Position numbers and translations under genes: made by a program. Below are positions 15,646 through 24,701 of a DNA stretch of 64,000 nt, piece after piece. The notes under the pieces were generated by a model that saw only the letters and a list, made by a program, of their open reading frames with translations, was not told the origin of the DNA and searched no databases. Positions within the stretch are counted from its first letter, which is position 1. Every line of letters begins with the position of its first letter. This stretch comes from DATJFQ01 sp035492775 (GTDB taxonomy: Bacteria > Acidobacteriota > Vicinamibacteria > Vicinamibacterales > 2-12-FULL-66-21), in the NCBI GenBank assembly GCA_035492775.1, contig DATJIW010000099.1:1-64000 (forward strand), given 5' to 3'.

Positions 15646-16824
15646 TTATTTGCCGGCGTTGCGGATCTGTGTCACGAACCGGTTCACCGATGCCGTCAGC
15701 GCGTCGGCCACGGACTTGGCATGCGCGGCCGGCGAGCCACCCGCCATCCCTCCTTCGTGCAGGAGTGCCACGTTCAGCGAGACGAGTCCCTTCAGGTACG
15801 GCAGGGTCGCATCGGCCTGCGACATCAACGACGCGTCGTAGCGGGACACGCAGGTGCCGTCCTGGAGCCGGCTCGTGGCGATGCTGATCCAGACATACGT
15901 CTCTTCGTCGCCGAACGGCTTCGTCTTGAACCCGGCGTCCGCCAGGATGCGTGCGACGGACGATTTGATCTTCGCCTGATCCAGTCCGCACGCGCCGGCC
16001 TGGGGACTCAGGTCGTCCACGACGGTTCCGATCGTTGTGAGCCCGCGCAGCTCCGATCCTGGCGGGAGGACCGGCGGGCGAGCACCGGCTGCTGATTCCG
16101 TTGCGCCGGCTGCGGGAACTCCCGCCGACGCGGCCGGTGCCGGCGGAGGCGCTCCGCCGAGGACGGAATGCTCGTGCGCGTCCGGTGCCTCGTACGTGAG
16201 CCGCACCTCGTCGCCTTCGTGTCCCTGTTGAAGGAATCGAATGTCGACCACGAGGTGGGTGCGATCGGCCGACGGTATGTAGCGGTAGCGCAACTGCCAT
16301 CCGCTCTCGACCTCGTACACGACTTCGAGGCCGCCGGAGGACCATCGTGACGACGTGGGAAGCGAGACCGTGCCGAGCGTCAGCTCCTCGAGATGTCCGT
16401 GGGGATGAAATGTGCGGGTCAGGCCCTGATCGTCGCTGATCGAGACGCTGTCCGGCTTCTGCACGATCGTGAGATGCGAAGGCGGCGTGCGCGCTTCCGC
16501 TGTGAGTTGTGTCGCACGCGTGCTGTCGTCGGCGCTCTCTCGAACGACTTGCGGGACGCGCTCTGCGCCGCTGCTCCGCCGCCCGCGGCCTTCGCGGGAC
16601 CCTTCACCAGCCTCGTCGCCCGTTGCACCGGGTCCGCCGCCTCGCGCCCAGCTTTCGTTGAATCCAACTTCGGCTGGACGCTGCGTCAGCGCCGGGTTCA
16701 ACACCCATACTCCCGCAACGTTCGGAGCACTCGTTTGACCGAGAGGACCGTGCGGCAAGGGCGCTCCGGATGACGACCCGAGCGCCACGAAAAACATCAT
16801 CAAACCGGCGAACCGGAGCGGCAT
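15646..16824 (-). CDS. Exported protein of unknown function
   Basis: 392 residues with an N-terminal signal peptide (MPLRFAGLMMFFVALGSSS). A strand-rich region (about 110-230) includes segments resembling ligand or matrix-binding sheets. An Ala/Pro/Gly linker follows, then a C-terminal domain of about 130 residues with two cysteines (ACGLD and GTCVS). I do not recognise the family. The start at 16824 has GGTGGGGG 5 nt upstream; an in-frame ATG 27 bp earlier is less likely. It forms a two-gene unit with the coiled-coil gene. Confidence 0.7.
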   Translation of the reverse strand: MPLRFAGLMMFFVALGSSSGAPLPHGPLGQTSAPNVAGVWVLNPALTQRPAEVGFNESWARGGGPGATGDEAGEGSREGRGRRSSGAERVPQVVRESADDSTRATQLTAEARTPPSHLTIVQKPDSVSISDDQGLTRTFHPHGHLEELTLGTVSLPTSSRWSSGGLEVVYEVESGWQLRYRYIPSADRTHLVVDIRFLQQGHEGDEVRLTYEAPDAHEHSVLGGAPPPAPAASAGVPAAGATESAAGARPPVLPPGSELRGLTTIGTVVDDLSPQAGACGLDQAKIKSSVARILADAGFKTKPFGDEETYVWISIATSRLQDGTCVSRYDASLMSQADATLPYLKGLVSLNVALLHEGGMAGGSPAAHAKSVADALTASVNRFVTQIRNAGK

Positions 16825-17162
16825 ACAGCCCCCACCTTTGCACGGTAACACGGGTGAAATCTACGCCGCACGTCGTGGCCGGCTCCGGATGGATCGAGAT
16901 CGACAGTCGAACGTCAGGCCGTATCCGATCTGACGTGTTGCATCGCGCCCGTTGACGTCGCGCATCCCCACCCATTGTCGTCTCGCGATCGCTCGGCAGC
17001 ACGCCGGGATTCTACAACCGCGGCCGCTTCCGCCGGTATGGACTCGGCCTCCTTTTCTGGCGGGCATGCCGAAATTGCTGCCCAGAGCCAGACATCGTCC
17101 CCGGGGAATCAAACCTTCAGCCGTTTTCGCTGTGACGCACGCACACGGCGCGGGAATGGCGG
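16825..17162. other. Intergenic region, no gene seen
   Basis: About 340 bp upstream of an exported-protein gene (minus) and a small Cys-rich ORF (plus). The open frames here have no recognisable sequence, and no hairpin or consensus promoter stands out. Confidence 0.4.
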
Positions 17163-17462
17163 TTGCACCAGAGTGGAACGTCGTTCAGACAAAAACACGC
17201 TGTGGAATCTCAACCCTTGGTCAAATCCCAGGTCCGCTTCCATCTCCCCAAGAACTGCGTGCAATGCGACGGCGCGAGCACGATCGTGCTGCAGACCGTC
17301 GTGTGCGGTTCATCGGTGTCGCTCGCCTGGATTTGCCAGGCGTGCGGCCGCGAGACGCCCATCAATCTTGGCCTCGCGCTTCATGCGGAGCGCAGATCCG
17401 GAGCGAGAGATCGTCGCCGCATTACGCGGCGGGATCGCAGGAGCTCGCGCACCGCGGAGTGA
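17163..17462 (+). CDS. Small zinc-ribbon-like protein (start uncertain)
   Basis: Up to 99 residues. The core has CVQC and CQAC pairs separated by 24 residues (Cys33/36 and Cys61/64 region) around VVCGSSVSLAWI, like small zinc ribbons. The GRETPI that follows the second pair is typical of short uncharacterised proteins in soil bacteria. An in-frame GTG at 17202 would give a shorter, more compact protein. No strong ribosome site is visible for either start, and the Arg-rich tail looks non-conserved. It could be a chance frame. Confidence 0.45.
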   Translation: MHQSGTSFRQKHAVESQPLVKSQVRFHLPKNCVQCDGASTIVLQTVVCGSSVSLAWICQACGRETPINLGLALHAERRSGARDRRRITRRDRRSSRTAE

Positions 17463-17482
17463 GCCGGGGCCCAGCGCGAGCC

Positions 17483-18235
17483 TCAGGGAACGAGTTCGTG
17501 TTGTGCGTAGAGCGCCAGCATGTCGCCGGCAGACGGCTGGCTCACGACGTACTTCGCGACGAAGTCCTCTGCCCCCGGATAGCCGGATCGCATGATCGCA
17601 GCCGCCGCGGCGTGAACGTCATAGGCCGTGCAGCGCAGCTCTACACGATCGCCGAGGAGCAGCCAGTCCGCACCGGGATGCCCGAACGGCATTCCGACGC
17701 TGCCGGCATTCACCACGCGCGTCCCTCCGACAGATCGATCGAACTGCATGTGCGTATGGCCGCAGACGACCAGGTCCGCGCGCGCGGCATCAATAATCGG
17801 GAGCAGCCTGGCGTCTGATGTCTGCGCGGTAAAGATTTCATTCTCGTTCCGAGGCGTCGCGTGGCAGAAGAGAACGCTGCCGAGCGATGGCATCGTCACC
17901 CGCATCGTCATCGGCCACGCAGCAACCGCGATGCGCGCCGTGTCGCTCAAGACCCGCGCATTCCACTCGAGTGAAGGCCGGTACGACGCCGGGAAATGGC
18001 GCGGCGCGCCGCCGGCCAGGCACTCGAGAAGCGCGACGTCTCCGTTGCCGTAGATGAAGTCAACCGGCGGGCCAGCCGTCCACAGGCTGTCGAGGACCAG
18101 GTGCGGCATCGGCCCGGGGAAGACGTCGCCGCCGACGACGATTCGATCGACGCCGATCGCGCGGACGTCAGCAAGCACGGCTTCGAGCGCCGGGAGATTG
18201 CCGTGGATGTCGTTGAGAACGGCGATGCGGGGCAT
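17483..18235 (-). CDS. Calcineurin-like metallophosphoesterase
   Basis: 250 residues with all phosphoesterase motifs in order: NDIHGN (8-13), VGGDVFPGP, YGNGD, CHATPRNENE and GHTHMQF. These residues bind two metals in the YfcE/PrpE-like class of small phosphodiesterases. A second GSVGMPFGHPGA loop is typical of the family. The substrate is not predictable. It lies 4 bp downstream of the D-threonine aldolase-like gene and probably shares its transcript. Confidence 0.9.
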   Translation of the reverse strand: MPRIAVLNDIHGNLPALEAVLADVRAIGVDRIVVGGDVFPGPMPHLVLDSLWTAGPPVDFIYGNGDVALLECLAGGAPRHFPASYRPSLEWNARVLSDTARIAVAAWPMTMRVTMPSLGSVLFCHATPRNENEIFTAQTSDARLLPIIDAARADLVVCGHTHMQFDRSVGGTRVVNAGSVGMPFGHPGADWLLLGDRVELRCTAYDVHAAAAAIMRSGYPGAEDFVAKYVVSQPSAGDMLALYAQHELVP

Positions 18236-18239
18236 GGGC

Positions 18240-19364
18240 CTAGAAAACGGCGCCGCGCGCTTCGACGGGCCACAGCGCTTCGACCGTACCCTGGCGCATC
18301 GCGACGAACCAGTCGTGCAGGTTCACCGTCGGGTCGCAGTGGCTGGGGATCAACAGCACTTTGTCGCCGAGTGCGAGCGACGGCCCCGCCCCGGTGCGGT
18401 GCAGGACCACGTGCTCGTCGGAGACGTTCGTCACCTGCCAGCCGTCGAAGGCCGGAGCGGGCAGGCCGGAGTCGGTCGAAAACGCCTTCAGTCCCGCGTC
18501 CAGCGTCGCGCGCTCGCCGCGAACGCTCATGACGGTGGCAAGCACGAACAACGCGTGGTCGAAGCGCGGCGCGGCGGTGTCCTGTTCATTGCGGGCGTAG
18601 TCGGTGTCCATCAGGACGTACGAGCCGGGCTGCACTTCGCTGAAGACATGACTGGCTGCCTCATAGGGGAAAGTCCCCGTGCCGCCGCCGGTGACGATCT
18701 CGCATGGCATTCCGGCGGCCGTCAGCGCAGCCCGTGCTTCGTCTGCCTTGCGTGCTGCCGCGTCGATCGCGTCGCGACGCTCGGCAACGCTGCGGCAGTG
18801 CTGCGCGCTGCCCGCGTACGCGTGAAGACCCATGAACGTGAAACGCGGACAGGCAGCGATCGCGCGCGCGAGCGCCACGACGTCGGCCGGCGTCGCGACG
18901 CCACACCGGTTCTGCCCGACATCGATCTCGACGTAGACGTCGAGGCGCGCCTCCTCCGACACACACAGGAGGCCGAGCCGCTCGACGACGCTCATCTCGT
19001 CCACACAGACGCCAAGCCGGGCGGCCGGATATTGGCGCGCGAGTTGCGCCAGCCGGCGCAACTTGCGTTCGCCGACAATCTCGTTGGTGATGAGCACGTT
19101 TTCGATGCCGCGCGACAGAAAAACTTCGGCCTCGGCAACCTTCTGACAACAGATGCCGACGGCGCCCGCGGCGATCTGGCGGCGTGCGATTTCAGGGCAC
19201 TTGTGGCTCTTCGCGTGCGGCCGGACCCGCACGTCATAACCCGCCGCCGCCGCTCGCATGCGATCGAGATTCGACTCGAATCGATCCAGATCGAGGATCA
19301 GAGCCGGGGTATCGACATCCTGCAGCCGGTCGCCGTCCGCGGCCGGCTCCCAGTGAAAAGGCAT
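18240..19364 (-). CDS. PLP-dependent D-threonine aldolase / D-serine dehydratase family enzyme
   Basis: 374 residues with an alanine-racemase-type TIM barrel. RPHAKSHK (48-55) carries the PLP lysine, VDTPALILDLDRFESN is the family N-terminus, and VEIDVGQNRCGV and GGGTGTFPYEA bind the cofactor phosphate. The C-terminal SHCDPTVNLHDWF matches the metal-binding His/Cys-Asp of the DSD1 group. Members cleave D-3-hydroxyamino acids or dehydrate D-serine. The exact substrate is open. It forms a pair with the downstream phosphoesterase, and the ECF sigma gene ends just upstream on the same strand. Confidence 0.88.
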   Translation of the reverse strand: MPFHWEPAADGDRLQDVDTPALILDLDRFESNLDRMRAAAAGYDVRVRPHAKSHKCPEIARRQIAAGAVGICCQKVAEAEVFLSRGIENVLITNEIVGERKLRRLAQLARQYPAARLGVCVDEMSVVERLGLLCVSEEARLDVYVEIDVGQNRCGVATPADVVALARAIAACPRFTFMGLHAYAGSAQHCRSVAERRDAIDAAARKADEARAALTAAGMPCEIVTGGGTGTFPYEAASHVFSEVQPGSYVLMDTDYARNEQDTAAPRFDHALFVLATVMSVRGERATLDAGLKAFSTDSGLPAPAFDGWQVTNVSDEHVVLHRTGAGPSLALGDKVLLIPSHCDPTVNLHDWFVAMRQGTVEALWPVEARGAVF

Positions 19365-19375
19365 AGACGCGAAGT

Positions 19376-19909
19376 CTAATTGATTGGCGCGGCGATACGT
19401 GTGTTCAGTGCTCCGCGCATGGCCTGACGCGCGCGTGACAAGCTGGACATGACGGTGCCGATCGGGATGTTCATGACATCGGCGAGCTCCCGATACGTCA
19501 GCCCTTCCAGTTCGCGAAGCACGAGCAGTTCTCGAAACCTTGCCGGCAGAGTCGTCAGCGCCTGATCGATGAGCGCGACACCGTCCGTCCGCAGCATGAG
19601 CGCCTCGGGATCCGCCGCGGGAATGGCGCCCCCGTGCTGCTGTTCATCGAACGGCTCGCTGAGCGGCGCAACACGCTGCCCGGCCCAGTCGCGACAGCAG
19701 TTGCGGACGATCTTGAGGAACCACGCCCGCCCATTGCCTCCGGTAAACGTCTTGAAGTAGCGAAGCGCCCGCAGCGAGGCTTCCTGCACGACGTCCTCCG
19801 CATCGTGTTCGTCCCGCATCAGCCATCGCGCCAGTCGGTGCGCCGCGTCGAGGTGGGGGAGCACCACCTGTTGAAAACTCTCACCGTCGTTGCACGCGTC
19901 GCCTGTCAT
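19376..19909 (-). CDS. ECF-family RNA polymerase sigma factor
   Basis: 177 residues. Region 2 has EDVVQEASLRALRYF (-10 recognition) and region 4 has RELLVLRELEGLTYRELADVMNIPIGTVMSSLSRAR, a classic helix-turn-helix. I chose the ATG at 19909 (GAGG nearby) over an upstream GTG at 19945. No anti-sigma gene adjoins it. Its upstream region carries two GTACGGG boxes 11 bp apart and a CTGTCTGTGG element. The same set lies upstream of the DUF3455 gene, suggesting joint control. Confidence 0.92.
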   Translation of the reverse strand: MTGDACNDGESFQQVVLPHLDAAHRLARWLMRDEHDAEDVVQEASLRALRYFKTFTGGNGRAWFLKIVRNCCRDWAGQRVAPLSEPFDEQQHGGAIPAADPEALMLRTDGVALIDQALTTLPARFRELLVLRELEGLTYRELADVMNIPIGTVMSSLSRARQAMRGALNTRIAAPIN

Positions 19910-19941
19910 AGCCTCAGTGTGGAGCGCCTTCGAACCGCAGG

Positions 19942-19971
19942 CCACAGACAGTGCCCGTACGCGACCCGTAC
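19942..19971 (-). promoter_or_regulatory. Direct-repeat operator before the ECF sigma gene
   Basis: On the minus strand GTACGGG occurs twice with a period of 11 bp (plus-strand CCCGTAC at 19954-19960 and 19965-19971), followed by CTGTCTGTGG (19942-19951). The arrangement recurs at 20862-20902. Confidence 0.5.
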
Positions 19972-20151
19972 GACAGTCGCACAGTCCGGATCATTTTCCC
20001 CGCGGCCAGGCTTGAAAGAGTTCGACGGGCGGGGCTTCTCGAAGGAGGCTCGCGAGTGTTGCCGGGAGCCGCGAATCGGAGCGCGATTCGCGGCTCACAG
20101 GCGCCATGCGGGCATGCAGCGCATTGGCCTGCCGCGCCCCCGCATCCGCAG

Positions 20152-20781
20152 TCACTGCTTTTTGTAGAAGAAGTAGTCGGCCGTGTATGGCACGAATGCC
20201 TTGCGTCCGATGTCAGTCGGTATGTCACAGCCCGATCCCGGCGCGGCTCCGCCGATCGTGTGCACCCGCTGGACGAAGGTCGTCGCCGCCAACGTGGCGC
20301 CGGCAGTTGGCCCCGCCGCCGTTCCCGCCGTCTCCAGTTTCACCCACGGGATGGCGCCAGAGCCGGTCGGATCCGCAACGGACGCGATTGCCCGTGCCCA
20401 AACGGCACTCGTGTCCCGGGAGTCCTGCCACGTCGCGCGCACGACGACGTTGCCTTCGGCGGGATTCGGACTGAAGAAGTGCGTCGTGAGCTGGGCGCCT
20501 TCGTCGGTGAACAACGTGGCCTCCGGCGTGAACAGCGTCCACGTGACACGCCCGAGGGAATCCGCAGGCTGGCATACGTAGTTCTGCGTGCCGACGCCCC
20601 GCCCGAGCAGAAAAGCCACATTGCCGGCTGGAACCTGGAGGCTGGCCGGCACAGTGGGCGGTGTCACCCCCTGCGCGAAGGCGGCGCTCGGCAGCGCGAG
20701 CGCGGACGCCACGCCGAGCGCGGCGATCGATCGATAGAGGGGTGTGTCCCAGGGGGCTCGCCATCCGTTGTTGTTGTTCAT
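20152..20781 (-). CDS. DUF3455-type exported protein
   Basis: 209 residues. The start MNNNNGWR at 20781 has AAGGAAG about 8 nt upstream, and a signal peptide ends near AFAQG. The body follows the DUF3455 pattern: VPAGNVAFLLGRGVGTQNYVC, a WTLFTPEATLF segment, the HFFSPNP motif, WVKLETAG, VQRVHTIGG and the C-terminal YTADYFFYKK. The family is secreted and of unknown function, common beside ECF sigma factors. The promoter shares a double 11-bp-period repeat with the nearby sigma gene. Confidence 0.85.
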   Translation of the reverse strand: MNNNNGWRAPWDTPLYRSIAALGVASALALPSAAFAQGVTPPTVPASLQVPAGNVAFLLGRGVGTQNYVCQPADSLGRVTWTLFTPEATLFTDEGAQLTTHFFSPNPAEGNVVVRATWQDSRDTSAVWARAIASVADPTGSGAIPWVKLETAGTAAGPTAGATLAATTFVQRVHTIGGAAPGSGCDIPTDIGRKAFVPYTADYFFYKKQ

Positions 20782-20861
20782 TAAGACTTCCTTGTTGCAC
20801 GTGAGTTGACTGTGGGTGAACACGCTGAGATGTCGAGTCTGGAGCAACAACCGGCGGCCGA

Positions 20862-20902
20862 CCACAGACAGCGGTCACACAGCACCCGTACAACACCCGT
20901 AC
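20862..20902. promoter_or_regulatory. Direct-repeat operator between DUF3455 and XRE/STAND genes
   Basis: Plus-strand CCCGTAC at 20885-20891 and 20896-20902 (period 11) plus CCACAGACAG at 20862-20871. Compared with the sigma-gene copy, the distance between the 10-mer and the repeats is longer by exactly 11 bp, so all elements keep the same helical face. Confidence 0.5.
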
Positions 20903-20982
20903 AGCGGAGCGGCCGTCCGTAAAACGGGGCCGGACGATTCGGCGCGACGATGACCGGGGCTCAGCGGTAGGATCAGAGGGCC

Positions 20983-23340
20983 ATGGCACGTAGCGCCGCC
21001 GAGTCATTCGGCGCGCAGCTCAGGGCACTCCGCGAGGCAGCAGGCTTCACGCAGGAGGAGCTCGCGACGATCAGCGGGCTCTCGGTGCATGCGATCAGCG
21101 CGCTCGAGCGCGGACACCGTCGTCGTCCGCATTCGGACACTGTCCGTGCACTGTCGGCGGCGCTTGCGCTGACCGATCCGGTCCGTGACGCGCTCCTTGT
21201 CAGCGCGCGGGCCCCTTCCCGGGATCCGGCCCACGACGACCGGACGGGCGCCGCTCTGCCCCTGCCGCTCACCGTGCTTCTCGGGCGCGAATCGGACCTG
21301 GAGACGATATCTCTCTGGCTCCGAACGCCTGAAGTGCGACTCGTCACAATCACGGGTCCCGGCGGCGTCGGCAAGACTCGTCTTGCGCTCGAGATCGCGC
21401 GGGCTGTCGCAGCGGAAGGGAAGATCCGCGTGCTGTTCGCGGGATTGGCGTCGGTTCCGAACGCGGGGCTCGTGGCTCCGACGATCGCCGAGACGCTGGG
21501 CGTGCTGGACGCGACGGCCCTCGATCTGCCAAGGCGTGCGAGGGTCGCCTGCGAAGGCACGCCGACGCTGCTGGTGCTCGACAACTTCGAACATGTCCTC
21601 GACGCGGCGCCGCTGGTGGCCGATCTCCTCACCACGGTGGCCCCTCTGCGAATCCTGGCTACGAGCCGTGCGCCGCTGCGCCTGCGAGGAGAGCGCGAGT
21701 ACGCGCTCGGGCCGCTTGCCGTCGAACCGGATCTGGAGGCGATGACGCTTGCGGATCTCCGCCGTTCGCCCGCCGTGCAGCTCTTCGTCGACCGCGCGCG
21801 GGACGTGCGACCCGATTTCCGGCTGACACCAGCCAACGTGTCGACGGTGACCGCCATCTGTCGGCGGCTCGATGCTTTGCCGCTCGCGCTCGAATTGGCG
21901 GCGCCCTGGATCAAAGTGCTGACGGCCGAGGATCTCTTGCGCCGCCTCGCGCGCGACGTGCTGCTGTCGCCCGTTGGCCCGCGCGATCTGCCGGAACGTC
22001 AGCGGACGATCAATGCCACCGTCGCGTGGAGCTATCAGCTGCTCGGGCCGGCCGAGCAGCGCGTTTTCCGTCAGTTCGGCGCGCTGCCCGGGCGATTCTC
22101 GATCGAGGCGGCCGCGGCCGTGCTCGCAGGTCCCGAGCAGTCCGCATCGGCGATCGATCCCGCGCTCGGCGCGGCGGCCGGTCTGATTGACAAGAGCCTC
22201 CTCCTGCGCGTCGAGGCGACCGCGCATCACCGCCCGGTCTTTCAGATGCTCGAAACGGTGCGCGCCTACGCGGCGCTCGAGCTCACCCAGGCGGGCGAGC
22301 GCGACGAGGCCCTCGGACGGCTGGCGCACTACTGCATCGCGGAAGCCTTCCTTGCATCCGAGGGGCTGTTCGGTCCGGCGCAGGCCGAATGGCTGGATCG
22401 CGTACGGGATGACCTCGAGAGCTATCGCGATGCGCTGACGTGGCTCATGGAGCGCGGCCAGCCAGTCCACGCCGCCACTATCGCATGGGGGCTGATGTAT
22501 TTCTGGGTCATCCGCGGATACGCAGTCGAAGGCCTTCAATGGTACGAGCAGATTCTGAATCTGCCGGCGCTGCCGCCCGTTGCCGAGTCGAGAGCGCTGG
22601 TAGGGGCCGCGATGATGTGGTACTCGCTGGGCGAACTCGCGCGCGCACGCACCGGGCTCACGCGCGCCCTCGAACTCGCGCAGCAGGCCGGCGACCCCGA
22701 AATGATCGCGCAGTCCGAGCATCTGCTGGGGCACGTCGAACACGCCCTCGGGAACGCGAGCGCTGCCCGCACGTTCCTCGGGCACAGTGTCGAGGGATTC
22801 CGGGCGCTCGGAATTGCGTGGGGCGTGGGCAATTCCCTGAACGGCCTGGCCAAGGTCGCGCTCCTGACCGGCGATGCCGGGGAAGCGGAGCGCCTCCTCG
22901 ATGAAGCCGCGTCCGTGCTGCGCAACTCGGGTCCGTGGTTCCTCGCGCTCGTGTCGTTTCGCCGCGCCACGCTCGCCGTGCAGCGCGGGAATTCCGACGA
23001 GGCGATCGCATTTGCGCGCGACAGCCTTGCGTTGTTCCGGCAGCTCAACGACAAGTTCGCGGTCGTGTACGCGCTGGTTCCGCTCGCGGCCGCGGCCGCG
23101 CTGAAAGGCGACGACCTGTGGACGGCGCGGATCCTCGGCGCGCGCGACGCCGTGACGGAACGCACGGGCGCCACTGTCGTCGACCGCTGGGTGCACGCGC
23201 TGGGCGAACAGGCGGAACGGATCGTGCGCTCGCGCCTCTCCCCGGATCGCTGGGCCCGGGCGTATGGAGCCGGGCGCACGACGTCCATCGATGCGCTGAT
23301 GAAAGACGTCGAAAACGCCGCGGGATCCCGCGAGCGCTAG
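20983..23340 (+). CDS. XRE-HTH / STAND ATPase / TPR-like transcriptional regulator
   Basis: 785 residues. An XRE helix-turn-helix (about 8-62, FTQEELATISGLSVHAISAL) is followed by an NB-ARC-like NTPase with Walker A GPGGVGKT (125-132), Walker B LLVLDNFE (about 197-204) and an ATSRAPL sensor, a winged-helix part, then about 350 residues of helical TPR-like repeats. This is the AfsR/MalT-like signal-transduction ATPase layout, in which ligand binding frees ATP-driven oligomerisation. It is divergent from the DUF3455 gene across the repeated CCCGTAC operator and is the obvious candidate to bind it. Confidence 0.9.
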   Translation: MARSAAESFGAQLRALREAAGFTQEELATISGLSVHAISALERGHRRRPHSDTVRALSAALALTDPVRDALLVSARAPSRDPAHDDRTGAALPLPLTVLLGRESDLETISLWLRTPEVRLVTITGPGGVGKTRLALEIARAVAAEGKIRVLFAGLASVPNAGLVAPTIAETLGVLDATALDLPRRARVACEGTPTLLVLDNFEHVLDAAPLVADLLTTVAPLRILATSRAPLRLRGEREYALGPLAVEPDLEAMTLADLRRSPAVQLFVDRARDVRPDFRLTPANVSTVTAICRRLDALPLALELAAPWIKVLTAEDLLRRLARDVLLSPVGPRDLPERQRTINATVAWSYQLLGPAEQRVFRQFGALPGRFSIEAAAAVLAGPEQSASAIDPALGAAAGLIDKSLLLRVEATAHHRPVFQMLETVRAYAALELTQAGERDEALGRLAHYCIAEAFLASEGLFGPAQAEWLDRVRDDLESYRDALTWLMERGQPVHAATIAWGLMYFWVIRGYAVEGLQWYEQILNLPALPPVAESRALVGAAMMWYSLGELARARTGLTRALELAQQAGDPEMIAQSEHLLGHVEHALGNASAARTFLGHSVEGFRALGIAWGVGNSLNGLAKVALLTGDAGEAERLLDEAASVLRNSGPWFLALVSFRRATLAVQRGNSDEAIAFARDSLALFRQLNDKFAVVYALVPLAAAAALKGDDLWTARILGARDAVTERTGATVVDRWVHALGEQAERIVRSRLSPDRWARAYGAGRTTSIDALMKDVENAAGSRER

Positions 23341-23475
23341 CTGCCGCTCAGCCTCACCTCACTGATTTCCCCACGTCACCCGACCGTTACGTCGGCCTTG
23401 GAATATTCGACACGCTCCTCCGATTAGGAACGGAGGAACAGGTCAATCCAATCCGGCAACAAGGAGTCAGCACGA

Positions 23476-24291
23476 GTGAACAACCTACGATTGCTCTCGC
23501 GTATCGGTCTGCCCGCCATGTCGGCAGCCCTCATACTCACCATGGCACTGAGCCGTGACACCGCCCTTCATGCAGCATTCATCGACGGCGCGAAAGGGGC
23601 CCAGCTCCTCATCGGGAAAGACGACGACAGGATCGACAACGCCGCCATCCAGGCAGGTGCGGCAGCGAACCAATCCCTCAACCGCACGGACGTCCTCGAA
23701 GGCGGACCGGGCAACGACGTGATCTTCGGACTGAATGGAAACGACGTCATCGACGGAGGCCCCGGACAGGACATCATCCTCGGCGGACCGGACGGCGGAC
23801 CGGCTCCGGGCGGTCCTCCCAACAGCGACATCATGTTCGGCGGACCCGGCGACGATGTGAATCTCTGGGCGCCAGGTGATGGCAGCGAGGCGTTCATCGG
23901 CGGGCCCGGACTCGACGCGATCATCTTCGGAGCCACCGATCGCAATGCGGCAGCCGATCCCGCGACGGGCGTGCGCCTGCCGACGCTTCTCCACGGCATC
24001 GACGGATTTCCGCAGGGGATTCCCACCGCGGACGTCAGCGGTCTCGTGCAGCACTGCAGCATCGAACGCAGCCCGCTGGCCGGCTACGATTACCTCGTCC
24101 GCTTTCGCGGTCCCGACGACAGCATCATTGTCACGGTGCGTCTCAAGGACGTCGAACAGGTGTTCTGCCCGAGCAGAAACGGCTCCGGGATTGCCGTCGC
24201 GGACCTCACCGCGCACTCGCCGGCTTTCGTAGACGTGACGCGTCAGGAAGTCGAAGGGCTGAACCCGCTCGTCGCCGCGATGGTGCGGTAG
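23476..24291 (+). CDS. Secreted protein with short RTX-like calcium-binding repeats
   Basis: 271 residues. The GTG start at 23476 is supported by AAGGAG 9 nt upstream. A signal peptide (about 1-33) is followed by glycine/aspartate nonapeptide-like repeats (GGPGNDVIFGLNGNDVIDGG, DIILGGPDGG, FGGPGDDV, FIGGPGLDAIIFG). They resemble RTX calcium-binding repeats, though enriched in proline. A C-terminal region of about 100 residues with two cysteines (QHCSIE, VFCPSR) is unrecognised. No type I secretion genes are nearby, and the signal peptide suggests Sec export instead. Confidence 0.75.
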   Translation: MNNLRLLSRIGLPAMSAALILTMALSRDTALHAAFIDGAKGAQLLIGKDDDRIDNAAIQAGAAANQSLNRTDVLEGGPGNDVIFGLNGNDVIDGGPGQDIILGGPDGGPAPGGPPNSDIMFGGPGDDVNLWAPGDGSEAFIGGPGLDAIIFGATDRNAAADPATGVRLPTLLHGIDGFPQGIPTADVSGLVQHCSIERSPLAGYDYLVRFRGPDDSIIVTVRLKDVEQVFCPSRNGSGIAVADLTAHSPAFVDVTRQEVEGLNPLVAAMVR

Positions 24292-24323
24292 GCCGGGACC
24301 CCCGGGGTGCTCGCCATGCAGCG

Positions 24324-24329
24324 TATAAT
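24324..24329 (+). promoter_or_regulatory. -10 element (TATAATCCGC) of the STAS operon
   Basis: TATAAT 12 bp before the GTG start. The implied leader is only a few bases. There is no clear -35. The same 10-mer TATAATCCGC appears before the cupin and ECF genes. Confidence 0.4.
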
Positions 24330-24341
24330 CCGCTTACTGCT

Positions 24342-24701
24342 GTGGCGAGCACCATTACGGAGCGCTCGATCGGCGATGTCACGGTCCTGGACGTCCCTGC
24401 CCAGGTGATGTTCTACGAGGCGGCGGCGCAGCTGCGGACGCGGATCAATGAGCTCGTCGTGGAAGGCCGTCTCAAGCTGCTGCTCGACATGCGGCAGGTC
24501 ACCTATCTCGACAGCTTCGGCGTCGGCGTGATCGCCTCGAAGTACGTCAGTCTCCGCAAGAAGGGCGGCGACCTGAAGCTGCTGCATCCGTCGGCGCGCA
24601 GCCGTCACGTGCTCAGCATCGCGCGGCTGATCCAGATCATCGAATGCTTCGACGAAGAGGACGCGGCGATCCGCAGCTTTCAATCCGGGGCGACAGCATG
24701 A
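24342..24701 (+). CDS. STAS-domain anti-sigma-factor antagonist
   Basis: 119 residues with the SpoIIAA/RsbV fold: ITERSIGDVTVLDVPAQVMF, LLLDMRQVTYLDSFGVGVIA and LKLLHPSA. The serine in DSFGVG is at the position phosphorylated by the partner kinase. The start is GTG. The next gene overlaps at ATGA and encodes a GAF/HATPase protein, a likely RsbW-like partner. Together they form a partner-switching pair, although the controlled sigma factor or target is not adjacent. Confidence 0.9.
   Translation: MASTITERSIGDVTVLDVPAQVMFYEAAAQLRTRINELVVEGRLKLLLDMRQVTYLDSFGVGVIASKYVSLRKKGGDLKLLHPSARSRHVLSIARLIQIIECFDEEDAAIRSFQSGATA

Noticed and set aside
23361..23376. GTGGGGAA-like 8-mer (minus strand) before the RTX-like gene
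   Set aside because: The rest of the palindrome is missing, and one or two chance hits of this 8-mer are expected.
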